Shown in pieces: positions 1 through 10,463 of a stretch of 64,000 nt of DNA. The stretch spans positions 108,288,837 through 108,352,836 of the forward strand of contig CM061139.1 in NCBI GenBank assembly GCA_030789695.1. Direction: 5' to 3'. Within the stretch, counting starts at the first letter, position 1. Every line of letters starts with the position of its first letter. The notes below the pieces were generated by a model that worked only from the letters and a program-made list of their open reading frames with translations, did no database searches and had not been told where the DNA came from. The position numbers and the translations under genes are program-made. The DNA comes from Scilla litardierei (lineage: Eukaryota > Streptophyta > Magnoliopsida > Asparagales > Asparagaceae).

Positions 1-254
1 TCCCTCCCGGATTCCCTAAGTCTCCTCCCACGAGGAGAAAAGGAAAAGAACCCATGGACCTCACTGGCGATGAGGTCCGGATCCTGAAAAAGATGGCGGT
101 GGACGCCAATTTGAGGGAGAAGCCCCCGGATCCTGTCAACAAAGGGAGGGTAGTCGAGCAAATCTTTCTCCAGCCGCTGACTACTCCAAAGGCCGTAAGC
201 TTCGATGAAGAAGAGATGCCGAACTTCGGGCATCACCCGTATCAACCACCGTGA
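1..254 (+). CDS. C-terminal tail of retrotransposon polyprotein (partial)
   Basis: An open frame runs in from the left edge and stops at 252-254. Its product is basic at the start (RRKGKEP) and acidic at the end (SFDEEEMPNFG), with no recognisable catalytic motif. The Athila post-pol motif follows 41 bases after the stop, so this is most simply the end of the element's gag-pol ORF. I do not recognise a domain. The first ATG at 54 is internal and is not proposed as a start. Confidence 0.45.
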   Translation, partial: PPGFPKSPPTRRKGKEPMDLTGDEVRILKKMAVDANLREKPPDPVNKGRVVEQIFLQPLTTPKAVSFDEEEMPNFGHHPYQPP

Positions 255-294
255 ACATCACTTGCGGGCGTCGAGCCAACGACGTTAAACAAGT

Positions 295-315
295 GCGCTT
301 CATGGGAGGCAACCC
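295..315 (+). other. Athila post-pol conserved motif
   Basis: GCGCTTCATGGGAGGCAACC lies just after the ORF stop. An inverse-strand relative (minus strand GCGCTTATTAGGAGGCAGCC) occurs at 60529-60549 in the second Athila-like element, 36 bases after its own ORF stop. The similar spacing supports a conserved landmark marking the end of the gag-pol ORF. Confidence 0.6.
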
Positions 316-450
316 ATGCTCTGAACTTTTGCCCCACTTTTTAGCATTTTTTGACTTTATTTTATCTATTTTTATAAATAAAATCAGCCGTAAGAACATC
401 CGTTCAGGGACTTAGACAATCTGTTGGTTTTTGCAGGAAACAAGGCCCCA

Positions 451-794
451 CCCGATCGGTTGATAACTCAACCGATCGGTTGGGATGTATCATATATAAG
501 CCGCATCTGTCCCCAAATGAACCGATCGGGTGAAGAATGGAGAGACCGTGTGACAGACCGGGTGATCTGGGAAGAATTCTCGGGAAATTTTTGGGAAATA
601 TCAACCGATCGGTTGAGTTAGAGCGCGATCGGCTGAAGAGACCGGGTGAGAAACCCCCAGTTCTCGGGAAAATGAGTGGAGCGACCAACCGATCGGTTGA
701 CAAGTCAACCGACCGGTTCACCTGTAGCACTTCTTCGGCAAGAATTTTCGACCTAACAGTCAACCGATCAGGTGACAAGACACCCGATCGGTTC
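451..794. repeat. CCGATCGG palindrome array inside Athila element
   Basis: About ten copies of ACCGATCGGT-like palindromes or variants (CCCGATCGGGTG, ACCGACCGGT) lie in about 340 bases. Some pair into longer hairpins: 452-479 has 12-bp arms CCGATCGGTTGA/TCAACCGATCGG with loop TAAC; 687-718 has 15-nt arms with one mismatch and loop AA. The array sits between the end of the gag-pol ORF and the env-like ORF. The same motif family recurs in this element's LTR at 5204-5570. A TATA-like TATATAAG lies inside the array at 493-500. Confidence 0.85.
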
Positions 795-806
795 GACTAA
801 AACCCC

Positions 807-814
807 TATAAATA
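807..814 (+). promoter_or_regulatory. TATA box of candidate internal promoter
   Basis: TATAAATA lies 13 bases after the last palindrome of the array and about 420 bases before the first ATG of the env-like ORF (1238). The same order, array then TATAAATA, occurs in the LTR at 5535-5588. That parallel suggests an internal promoter for a separate env-like transcript. This is inference from layout only. Confidence 0.45.
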
Positions 815-1237
815 CCCCACCCTCACCCGTTCGCATTCCACCTCGCCCGATCACTCGAACCGCCGTCGTTTCGCCTGCTTCTCCTCCCCAACGGCCCGAT
901 TTCTCCTACCCGCATCCTCCACTCCTCCAATACTCCCTCTCTCCACCTCCTCCACCAATCTCTCCATCATTTTCACTCTCTCTCCCTTTCATTTCGAATT
1001 TCTGACCTAATTCCCCCCAAACAACGCCTATTTCGAAAAATTCTTGCTGAAAGAGGTCGCCGCGGCTCCACGCTACTCTCATTGCACGGCGTGGGGTAAT
1101 CTATGAGCAAGCTTCGCCATTTTGATTGGGTACACTCGCTCCTACGCTCGTATTTCCCTATATATTTTGCTTGCTCAGTTTGCTTGTGTTAGTGTGCATT
1201 CATTGCTTTTTGCACTCATTCACACACACACTTACAC

Positions 1238-3114
1238 ATGGCCCGAGAGAGGGATAAAGGAAAGGGTGTCTTGCGTGAGGAGGAACCGTCTCATAAGAGA
1301 CGGAAACAAACACGCCCTCCTCACCGCACACGTGATCTGACACTTGCCCCTCCCCCGCCTATCATTCCCCCCTGTGGACCCCATGTTGGGCCCGCATGGA
1401 TACATATTTAGGAACCAGGAGCAGAAAGACTTCTACCGCAGACTTGACACTCGGGGGCATTTATTAACCAAGTTTGCCCACTCCCAATCACTCGTCGACC
1501 TCGGTGTATTCACCGAGGTCGAGACTCTTTTCGCTAATCTAGGTTGGTTGGCCTTCCTTAATGCCTCTGCGGTATCTTACCCGTCACTCACCCTAGAATT
1601 CCTCTCCTCCCTCGTTTGTGAGTCGGGGTCGACCGTCACTTTTCGGGTGCGTAACCAAACCATTCGCACAAACCTAGACACCATCTGCGATATATTTGGT
1701 TTCCCTATTCTAGGGAATGACGCTATCCGTCACTACGGATATCCCCCGGAATTTGACGTCAATAATTTCTGGTTCCGCCTCACCATAATCCGCCGCTATC
1801 CCCGGGGGAAGGCCAAGGCCTCCTCCATCATACATCCCATATTTCGTCTGGCCCATAGGATCATATCATCTGCATTTTTCCTGCGGGATGAGTCAGGCAC
1901 CGTGACTATCCCCGATCTTTTTATTCTCTGGGCCATGACTTTCCCCTTTGTTCGTGATGATGATGTAGTTAGTTTTAGGGCCCCGGTTGTCCCTGTCCAT
2001 GCTGGTGATTGGCTTGTTTACAAGCTTCTCGAGATTAGCAGGGCCGGGAAGGGCAAAATCTGTTGTGGGGGCATTATCACCATCATTGTTTCTTACCCCC
2101 CGTTCAATATCCATATCCCCCGTGGTCTTCCCACCGCCGCAGGACCCTCACGTCTAGATCTTGACATCCTGCGGCACATTCACATGATTAAGCCCTGCCC
2201 CGACAGTCGTTTCGAATTCAATTACGGCCACCCCCTCGCCCCTACACTATTCTCCCCAACCCCGTTCGCATGACTGTGGCTATCTGGCAGATTGGACTTT
2301 TCCGCCCGACCCTGAGTTCTTTGAGGAGTTGCAACTTCCTTTCCTTCCCCCTGACGCACGTAGACCTCCTTCCCCTACCGCCCACTTAGGCGAGCAGGAT
2401 ATTCCTGCGTCTCGGGGAGATATGTGGGCTGGCCCGAGTCGCCCTGTTTCTGTTCCTGGCCCCATCACTTCTGAGCACCTCTTAGCGGCCATTTCTGGCC
2501 TTGTCTCCTGTGCCGGCATGACCACCGCCGCTGGCACCACTTCCACCTTACCTAGCGGCACCACTTCTGCCTCACGTCAGTCCACATCCTTTGGTCGTCG
2601 CCAGGTCTCTGCCCGTCTTGGTCTTGAAAGGGAGGTCGCCGCCCTCCGTGATCTCGCCATGTCCTCTGCCTCCTCGGACCCATCACCGTCCTCCTTTCTC
2701 ACTCACCCACGTTTCCTCGCACTTGAGAGGAACGTGGCCGCCATTCTCCTCCTTCTCACTCACATCCACGGTCCACCTCCACCTTCACCACCTCGACGAT
2801 CTTCCCCTCCACCCTCCCACACATCTCCACCTTCACCACCTCGACGATCTTCTCCTCCACCCTCTCACACATCCCCACATCCATCACCTCCCCCACCACA
2901 TTCTTCTCCTCCCTCATCTATTCCCATCCCGGTATCCATCCCCCCCTCCCGACCACTTCCATCCCACCCACACTACCTCCTCCATCCTCCTCCATCAGTT
3001 CATATGTGCGTCGGAGGAAATTGCTGGTGCGCTCCAAATCTCTCCCACCACCACCCACTACCGTCACCATCACATCTTCTCCCCCCATTTCTATTCCTTT
3101 CACCACCGCCTTGA
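1238..3114 (+). pseudogene. Athila env-like (ORF-1 family) protein, frameshifted
   Basis: The first ATG (1238) opens a basic, nuclear-signal-like start (KGKGVLREEEPSHKRRKQTR). The frame shifts near 1365 into a 1344-2273 frame carrying the family core (KDFYRRLDTRGH, LGVFTEVETLFANLGW, YPSLTLEFLSSL), recognised as the plant 'Arabidopsis retrotransposon ORF-1'/Athila type. A second shift near 2273 moves to a frame with DPEFFEELQLPFLPPDARR and a proline/serine-rich tail to 3114. In Athila elements this ORF sits after pol and has been called env-like; its function is unknown. No signal peptide is visible. At least two frameshifts make this copy a pseudogene, unless the early shift reflects a wrong start choice. 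Confidence 0.75.
2777..2872 (+). repeat. 48-bp tandem repeat in env-like tail
   Basis: Two 48-bp copies begin at 2777 and 2825 (CTCCACCTTCACCACCTCGA). In the env-like frame each encodes PPSPPRRSSPPPSHTS. The length is a multiple of three, so the frame is kept. Confidence 0.85.
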
Positions 3115-4930
3115 TCGTCGTCTTACCACCACCCACCCACCCCCACCAACACTCCTCCCATCGTTCACACCACCGCTGCATCTATTCCTCCGCCTCTTTC
3201 CCCACTTCTCCGCACACCCCCAGCCTCCCCCGACCACCCAGCCACTCCCTCTTCCGAGGAGGGCAAGGATTCACCTTCTCCTGATTTTTGATTTCACTTT
3301 GTTTGTTTTCGACTTCCCCCTTGCATATTTCTGCATTTCACGATCACATTTTATTTGCTAGCACTGTCATGTCTAGCTTGGGGGACGTCTATTTTGGTGT
3401 GTTGCCGTGTTTTATTTTTTCTTATTTTTGTGTGTGTGCTTGTCTTTCCCCTTTTGAGTGTCGTGTCGTGTGGTTTTATTTCTATTTTCGTGTCGTGTGG
3501 TTTGATTTTGATTTTTCTTTATTTTCAGTTTCATCTCTGTGTTTTCCTCGTTTTTCATTTCTTTTTGTGTCGGTGCGTATCCCCCCATCTTCATTGCCCT
3601 CCCGTACTCACTCTTATTGCATTGAGGGCAATGCAAGCTTCAGCTTGGGGGAGTCGCACTGTGTGCGCCATTTGAGTCTTTCTTTTCCGTTTTTGTGCCG
3701 TTTTCATCGTGTTTTATTTTTTCTTTTCTTCTTTTTATCTCTTTCTCCTAGAGATGAACCCTATGATGAATTGCCACAAAATCACACACACCTGGCATAG
3801 CATCGATAATCACAATCACTAACCCTAGGATGTCGAGTCCCCTGCATTTTCACGCATCGTGGGTCCACTTAGCTTTTTTGTGAGTCGTGTGTCGTGCCTA
3901 GCCGTGTGGTGTGCTTCTACTTTGTGATTTTACTTTATATACCTGTCCAGGAATGACCCCTAGATTATCATGCTTCGATTTGAATATGCGGTATTTATTT
4001 TCCCTGTCTGCTTCTGCATGCTATATATATATATATCGTGTACTTCATTTCGCATGTGTCGGGATTCCACAATTAAGGACTAGGATAACCCATTTAGCCC
4101 ATGATCTATTTAGTGAGAATAGTTTCCTTTGCCCAAGTGTTTAGATTCCGACTTCTTTTTTGTTTTACTTGGTGCAAATCCCCTCGTCGTGTACCGTTCT
4201 CCCACTTGGGAGAGTACACATGTGTATAGCCAAAAACCCAAAAACCCAAAAAAAGAGAAAAGAAAAGAAAAACCCAAAAAAGAAAAACCCAAAAAAGAAA
4301 AGAAAAGAAAAATTTTGTATAGCCCAAATCCAAAAAAAATATAAATACCCAAAACCCAAAAATTTCAAGTGTGAATATTTTTCCTATCTACCGAGAATAA
4401 AGGGAAGGCGAGAATTTGCACCGAGTGTTCTACTCCACGTCATCTCAACCCCCATCGTTTTCGAAAACACTTGGCTTGGGAACTTTTTAGCTAGTATCTA
4501 GGCTATAGTGGTGTGATTTCCTTAACCCTAGTTGTGGAGTCCCCGATGCATGATACGCTTCTATTCTTATACCCTTCTCATGCATGCTTGAACTAATATT
4601 CACCGCAATTTCAAATTCGAATCGGTATTTGGGTCATTTCCTGGATTTGCGTATATGAGCTTATAGCACATTGTAGAAAGCGACACCATTTGCTAGCACA
4701 CGACCGCACTCACACGCGCTTCACCGCGTGGGCCCACGACACTTGTCTGGACTCGTATTCCTTGGTTTAGTGATGTGATTTTTGTGTTTGCTTGCTTAGT
4801 GTGTTGTGTTTGATTTTGTTGGCCCTGATGGGCGATCTAGGATATAGAGTTTTCTTTTTCTCTCTTTCTCTCTATTTTCTCCCTCCGAGCTCCTACTCTC
4901 GCTCGTCTTCCTCGAGGACGAGGAAGAGTT
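3115..4930 (+). other. Non-coding 3' region of Athila element
   Basis: No credible ORF is present; apparent ones are low-complexity. The stretch is T-rich at 3290-3760 and holds two copies of the polypurine motif AGCTTGGGGGA (3375-3385 and 3642-3652) besides the real tract at 4931. The phrase ATTGAGGGCAATGCAAGCTT before the second copy is typical of plant Athila/Tat 3' regions. At 4215-4345 lies a purine run built of AAAAACCC and AAAAGAAAAG words. Confidence 0.7.
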
Positions 4931-4945
4931 CAGCTTGGGGGATTT
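4931..4945 (+). other. Polypurine tract of Athila element
   Basis: CAGCTTGGGGGATTT directly precedes the TG that opens the 3' LTR, as expected for the plus-strand priming site of reverse transcription. It is a third copy of a motif also seen at 3375 and 3642. Confidence 0.8.
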
Positions 4946-5203
4946 TGACGTGCGTTTATATTTCATATATTTGCGCACGTTTTCTTCCGTGTTTTTCCGT
5001 ATTTTCCGCCGTCTTTTATTCGTTTTCTCGTGTTTTCTTGTATTTTCTTGTTTTCTTTCACTTTTCTTTGTTTCTCCATGTTTGCAGGAGATTGCCTGTG
5101 TAGGGGACGTTTAACGACGATATCTCAAGTCCCCGGAGCAACGGGAGGAGTCACGCGTGACCCAGGGGGTCAAACGAAGATGATGGCATCATTTTATCCC
5201 CTT

Positions 5204-5570
5204 ACCCGATCGGTTGGACTAAGTCAACCGATCGGGTGATGCACGCGTGCACCACCCGGTCTCGGCTGGAGCTCAAGTGGATGTCACCCGAACGGTTCAC
5301 AGGCCGGTTCAACGGGGCCGACTCTCTGTCTTTTCAAGCCAAATTCCAATCGATCTGGTGACTTTCACCCGATCGGTTCATCTGTAGCTGATGCTGAGGA
5401 GCCGAGACACGGGCACCCAACTGACCCCTTCACCCGATGGCGCCAAGATCCAACCGGTCACCCCAAGAACTCAACCGACCGGTTCATATGACCGGGTGAA
5501 ACTCCGCCGTTTTCTGTTTATTATTTGTAACGGATCACCCGATCGGTTGACTTGTCAACCGATCGGGTGA
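5204..5570. repeat. CCGATCGG palindrome array in Athila LTR
   Basis: The array holds many ACCGATCGG/CCGATCGGGTGA units. The best is a perfect hairpin at 5535-5570: 17-nt arms TCACCCGATCGGTTGAC and GTCAACCGATCGGGTGA around a two-base loop TT. Another at 5204-5237 has near-perfect 15-nt arms. CGGTTG/CAACCG within the units matches the plant MYB consensus CNGTTR (established motif; binding here is not shown). The array ends 11 bases before the TATA box. Confidence 0.9.
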
Positions 5571-5580
5571 TACGAGATCC

Positions 5581-5588
5581 TATAAATA
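5581..5588 (+). promoter_or_regulatory. TATA box of Athila LTR promoter
   Basis: TATAAATA lies just after the palindrome array; transcription would start about 30 bases downstream, near 5610-5620, marking the LTR U3/R border. The call rests on motif and position in the LTR. Confidence 0.65.
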
Positions 5589-6534
5589 GGACCCCTAGGG
5601 TTCCAGAAACGGGGAGCTGTTAGTTTTTACTGTTTTCTCCTATTTGTGACGGCTGTAATTACTTTTCTATTGTAAGTTTTCGGATCTTTCTTAAACTTTA
5701 GTATTATCTTAATTGCTCTACTACCTTCGCATTCCTATCGTCTGATTATGATTTTAACGGTTCATTTTCGTTTAGATCGCTTTTTAATGAATATTTGTGA
5801 GTATTTCCCAAATCTGGGATTTTGGCGGAAACCCCTTCGGGGGCTCTTCCCGATGCATCCATAGGGTTAGGAAATCGATAGGGATTAGGAATCTAACGGT
5901 TATGCGGGGTGTTTTATTGTCATCGGCGGGAAAAAGACCGCAGTTGACCGTTGGTCCATGGGGAATAAACTTGGCGGTTGACTCCCTAGCCATAGCTCAC
6001 GCCCTTAGCGTAGACGCCGAATCCTAGCACGCGGGAGCGGCAGGATGAGACGTTGGGAGTTATCGTTGCGAGCTTAGTGCTCCCGAAATCGATCAGTGTT
6101 AATGGACACGGGAGTGCCCACTGAATGAACCCGGGAAGTCCGGTGTATCATCCTGGGCACCGACCGGAATATCGGGCCCATGGGATGCCGGTACCACTTT
6201 CAGAGGCAACGTCTCACCATTAGACCCTAATTCCGATCGCAATCCTACCCGTAGGCCGTATCGGCGAGAGTCGCTCGTTGGAGTGGAAACCAAAGTCCCG
6301 GGTTTATTTTCTTATTGTTCATACCTTGCATTCCTTTACCGTGACAACCCATCAACCGATCCAGGCTAGCTCGCCCACGGGGTGATTTCGGTCCTCCTTG
6401 ACACAAGCACATCCTAGCCTCCCTGTGTTCGACCCCCAAGCCACACTACAACACCGTGCGCTTGCGGTTACAAATATCTAAACCCTCACGCGGGTCCCCC
6501 GGCCATTTGCGGCTCGCAAACCGGGGGCACGTCA

Positions 6535-7657
6535 AAGGGTCACTCGGCCGAGTGACCCTCTCCGCCTGCTGCTAGGAATGCAAATTCTGGGATGCGCAGT
6601 GGCAGTTTTGTCACGATTTTTTGGACGATTTTGGCTTGTATTTAAGCCCTGTTTTTACCCTAGTTTTAGGAGAGACTTGAATTATTTTTTAGAGAGTTCT
6701 TTTAGGTTTTTGACGGCTATTCTTTGGAGAAATCTCAGCTGGATATCATTGGCTACATCATTGGTTTGTTCTTTCTTATTAAAAAACTCAATTTTTATGA
6801 ATTGTTTCTCTTTTGCAATGAATATTGCCATGATTATTATTGTTATTTCTGAGATTTCCATGATGATTAGTGAGTAGTTCCGTTGTTCTAGGGCGTAGGG
6901 ATGAACCCTATGGACCCGATCTTTTGAATTGTGATGAATTTATGGATTTGTTGCTAAAATTGATAATGGTTAGGTTGTGATTGATATATTATGAGTAGCT
7001 ATGAATTCATATCGATTGGGAATTTCAAGAGATTGGATCCCAATTGATAGAAGGCCTAGATACTCGATTTAGATTGATAACTGAATTCTCTAGATTTGGT
7101 TTGCAAGAGATTGGACCAAAGCTAGGATTTTTAATTATGAATCTATATTAATATTCGTATGCAAGAGATTGGACGGATACGAACTATCATAACCTAGATC
7201 ATAGCTCGAGTTTGCACGAGAGTGGGCTCGAGATGCGATTGGACAATGATGTCGTTCTTCACGCTAGGAGCTTAGGCTAGGGTTTGCACAAGAGTGGGCC
7301 CTAACCTAGGTTTGCTATAGACCGGCAATAGCGCGAGAGCGTGAGCTTGGTTCAACATTAAGTTGCGACTAGTTCACCTATATTCAAGCTTAGCAGCAAT
7401 GAAATTTACGATTCACAAGGATGAGACACAGTCCATAGTGGGGATTTCATATCCCTAGACGCTTTATTATATTGAATTTCTTGCTATTGAACGATTGTGA
7501 CGATACCCCAAATCTACTCTTACTTTCTTGATAGCTAGGTAATTAAAGTGAGATACTGTCAATTGTCATCCCTGTGTTCGATACCCGCTCGCCACTACAC
7601 CGTGCGCTTGCGGTAAAACTACAAGTCGTTTTTTGGGTGTATATCCGGACGCGATCA
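6535..7657 (+). mobile_element. Older Athila-like LTR, right-hand portion
   Basis: After the young LTR the sequence continues as a second LTR-like stretch: a palindrome, a TATA-like GTATTTAAGCCC near 6638, and near the end CCCTGTGTTCGATACCCGCT followed by CCGTGCGCTTGCGGT, both closely matching the end of the 4946-6534 LTR. It seems to end near GACGCGATCA (about 7657). No primer-binding site follows. The left part would be outside the window, displaced by the younger insertion. The short ORF at 6578-6877 in it has no recognisable product. Confidence 0.6.
6536..6559. repeat. 24-nt perfect palindrome at Athila insertion border
   Basis: A perfect palindrome, centred on CGGCCG and flanked by AGGGTCACT/AGTGACCCT, begins one base after the inserted LTR. 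It is the same kind of structure as the arrays upstream of TATA boxes elsewhere in the window; here the TATA-like sequence lies about 80 bases downstream. Confidence 0.9.
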
Positions 7658-7659
7658 GC

Positions 7660-7945
7660 CACACCCCTCGCCACCGAACGATTCTTGTCGGATGTAATTC
7701 TAGGGGATACTCCCCAGATGATACTCATCAGGCATAAGTCAAGGGGCTACACCCCTCGCCACCGAATGATCCTCGTTGGATGTAAGTCAAGGGCCCACTC
7801 CCTCGCCACCGAACGATCCTCGTCGGAAGTAAGTCGAGGTGCCATACCCCTCGCCACCGAACGATCCTTGTCGGAAGTACGTCGAGGGGACACTCCCCTC
7901 ATCACTGAACGATCCTCATTAGACGTAAGTCAAAGGATCACTACC
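7660..7945 (+). repeat. 47-bp minisatellite-like array
   Basis: About six diverged units of 47-48 bp carry CTCGCCACCGAACGATCCT then GTCGGAAGTAAGTCGAGG. Unit starts are visible at 7667, about 7709 (degenerate), 7755, 7802, 7850 and 7898. An ORF (7574-8095) runs across part of the array but has no recognisable product. It may be part of an LTR or untranslated region of the minus-strand element at 8505-10248. Confidence 0.8.
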
Positions 7946-7989
7946 TTCTTCTACCAAACTAATTATACCCAGACTATAAGCCGAGGGTC

Positions 7990-8300
7990 CATCCCCTTCG
8001 CGGGTCGACTGAGTTACACGATCGATGACGAGTTATGCTTACCCTCGTGGGCTGCTCGGCTACACGAACAGAGGGGATTCCCCTTCATGGGCTGACCGAG
8101 CTATACGATCGAGGACGACTTCTCGATTCCCTTGCGGGCCGCTCAGCTACACGAATAAAGGGAGCAACCCCTTCATGGGCTGACCGAGTTATACGATCGA
8201 GGACGACTAATCGACACCCTTGCAGACAACTCGACTATACAAACGAAGGGCTAACTCTTTGTGGGCTGATCGAGCTATACTATAAACGAGGGTGACCCAC
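7990..8300 (+). repeat. 87-bp tandem array
   Basis: Units of 86-88 bp start at about 8004, 8091, 8179 and 8265, each with GCTGACCGAGYTATACGATC, and each seems to be two related halves of about 44 bp (the second half has GGCTGCTCGGCTACACGAA). This suggests a higher-order form of the neighbouring 47-bp array. No coding role is supported. Confidence 0.75.
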
Positions 8301-8504
8301 TTGATCCCTTTCTTTGACTTGCTTTTTCTAAGGGCTACCTCTATCAACTAGGGGATGAACCTCCATGAACATGGAGTAGGAAACCCTCAGACGAAGGAAG
8401 ACGCTCGTTGCTCAATAGCTTACACTAAGTGTTCTTTACATGCATGAGTATAAACTATTGAGGGGGCAAGCAAGCTGTAAGGTACTTCACGACAAATGGA
8501 ATGT

Positions 8505-10248
8505 TTATTTCCTACAACAAATTTTACGATTTTTGTTTATACAAAAAGGGCTTATACACCCCAAAACAAGTGGATAAGTCATGGGGCAGTGGAATCTTGA
8601 GGACAACCCTCCGAGGGCACTGCCTCCTCTGTTGAAGCATTCAGGCTCTTCGTCTGACGGTAATGTCAGTTGATCCAGATCATTTCCTAAAGTAGGAAAC
8701 TTCTGCTTGATTTCCAGCTTGCACCGTTTAAAGCCCGCAACATATAACTTATCAAGAAAACCAATGCAGTCTTTATATTTCTTCATGGCTTCCTCAACAA
8801 CTTTCGAAGGGGTGAGCCCCTTCAGGGTGATAAGCAACTGAGATTGAAGCTCGACCTCCTTTGTCTCCCACATCTTCTCCCATTCAAGTAGTCGTTCTTC
8901 AATCTACTTCCTCGGGGCAACCTCCTCAAGCAACCGTTCCTTGGCCTGCTTCCTCAGGGTGACCTCCTTAAGAAATTGTTTTTTAGCCCGAATCCTGAGG
9001 ACAGCCTCGTCCTCAGCCCTCTTCTTCATTGAAGCTAGCTCCCCTTCCATCGCCTCAATACGAGACGTGAGTTTGGCCTGGAGGTGTGACGATTGATACA
9101 CCTTTGCCTATACCTGGTGAGGGTTTTCTGGGCAGTAGCTATCCATTGTCGTTTACTGGCCCTCTTCAGCCACGGCCGAGGTGTGCCGTCGCAATTTCGT
9201 AGCAGCTGAAGCCAACTACACATCACCAAGTGAAAAGAGAAAGTCAAAGTCAGAACATGCCATTAATAGGAGTGAAATGTCATTTATTTACTTGATGGCT
9301 CTGCTCGATCATAAAGGTGGTTAACCTCTCATAATCGACCTTCTTCAAGATAGCCCTATCTTGAGGAAGGATCGAGTTCTCAACAACCCGGGTGGTGAGC
9401 CCACTATTTAAGAAGGTGGACTCTCCTTTTCCCATAATGTAAACAAACTGGTGAAGCTAGTCCTGGCTGCACTCTGGTGGGGGCTGGGGTATCCTATTCT
9501 CCTACCAAACCGATCGAAGCTCGACATGGAACTCCTTGGACAGCGGTATCAGAGGCTGGAGACCACCCCATGGCCAAGTATCATTGTGAAGGAATGACTC
9601 TTGGGGGTGATGATGGCCCCAGCAAAGATTCTTCTTGAATGGGGGCCCGAGTCTGTTCAGGGACCACGATCAAGGCCTCGGTGACCTCCGTGATAGGAGA
9701 GCTCGAACCCAAAACAGTAGCGTCATTCCTCATCATCATCTTCTTCTCTTTGGCCGTCTCAACCTCAGCCTTGGTGCGAAGTTTTCTCTTTTTCTGGCCC
9801 TGACCTTTTTGAGAGTCTCTTGGGCTGCAAAGATGAGCTCTCGATAGTCTCAGTCGGGTCCTGGTCGAAAGGAGCCACTTGACGAGATGGAGAGCTTCCT
9901 TCGACTTCTTGAAGAGAAGCATGGAAAATAGACTGAAGCTCGTGATCTTCTTCATATTCTTGACCCATTATTTCTGTAAGGAGAAGAGGAGGTCAAGAAA
10001 AGGAAGAATAAACTTGAAGACAGAAAATATGCCTTACCTTTTGCCCAGACGGTCTTCAACAGTGTCTTTGCATCGAAAAGCTTCGATATTACCTTGAGAC
10101 TCCCAGGCAGATCAAGCAAGCGATCATCAACTTTCAGCTTGTCTTTGGAAAGGGGCATCTTCTCATTGACCGCGAGGTCGGATTTTCCCAATGAGTAAGG
10201 AAGACCACCACGCCGGGAAAGGCCACAAACACGAATTGCCATTTCCAT
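8505..10248 (-). pseudogene. Decayed gypsy-type transposon ORF (coiled-coil protein)
   Basis: Read on the minus strand, fragments line up in order. 10248-9952 has KVDDRLLDLPGSLKVISKLFDAKTLLK. 9968-9581 is charged and low-complexity. 9101-8904 is a heptad-like coiled coil (KLTSRIEAMEGELASMKKRA). 8873-8505 has YKDCIGFLDKLYVAGFKRC followed by FPTLGNDLDQLTLPSDEEPE. This arrangement, a coiled coil then a Y..GF..C motif and an LP acidic tail, resembles the plant 'putative gypsy type transposon' proteins. Frameshifts and stops break it. There is no reverse transcriptase nearby, so the parent element cannot be classified firmly. Role unknown. Confidence 0.5.
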
Positions 10249-10463
10249 CCTCTGTTGGAGGTGGGGAGATCATTGATTAATTATCTGTCCCTCCTGGCGA
10301 TGATACAATGAAGAAATTATATGACTGGAGAATAATATAGAAAAGAAACCAGTAAATATTTTTATTTCTCTTGATGTGTTTAAATATACAAATCATCAAG
10401 GGTATAATAGTAATTTACTCGATGATATGAGTCTTGGTTGTTTGATAACTAATAAACGCGGAT

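Larger units (their letters stand above)
1..6534 (+). mobile_element. Athila-type Ty3/gypsy retrotransposon, 3' part
   Basis: The order seen is ORF tail (to 254), the motif GCGCTTCATGGGAGGCAACC typical of the zone after pol in plant Athila/Tat elements (295-315), a palindrome array with TATA box, an Athila-type env-like ORF, a long T/A-rich non-coding region, a polypurine tract and an LTR. The 5' LTR, gag and most of pol would lie left of the window. The element lies in an older LTR that resumes at 6535. The clade call rests on the env-like ORF and LTR style; coding parts are frameshifted, so this copy is not autonomous. Confidence 0.8.
4946..6534 (+). repeat. Athila 3' LTR
   Basis: The LTR runs from TGACGTGC to GCACGTCA, a perfect 8-bp terminal inverted repeat with TG/CA ends, and is 1589 bp long. 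It contains a palindrome array (5204-5570), a TATA box (5581-5588), and near its end the phrase CCTGTGTTCGACCCCCAAGC, whose close relative lies at 7569 in the older LTR. The 5' LTR partner is outside the window, so age and target duplication cannot be read. Confidence 0.85.

Noticed and set aside
2591..3361. His/Pro/Leu-rich 256-codon frame
   Set aside because: Alternative frame over the Pro/Ser-rich tail of the env-like ORF; low-complexity CCACC repeats keep several frames open.
4106..4501. Lys-rich and Phe-rich ORFs on both strands
   Set aside because: Generated by the purine run AAAAGAAAAACCC.
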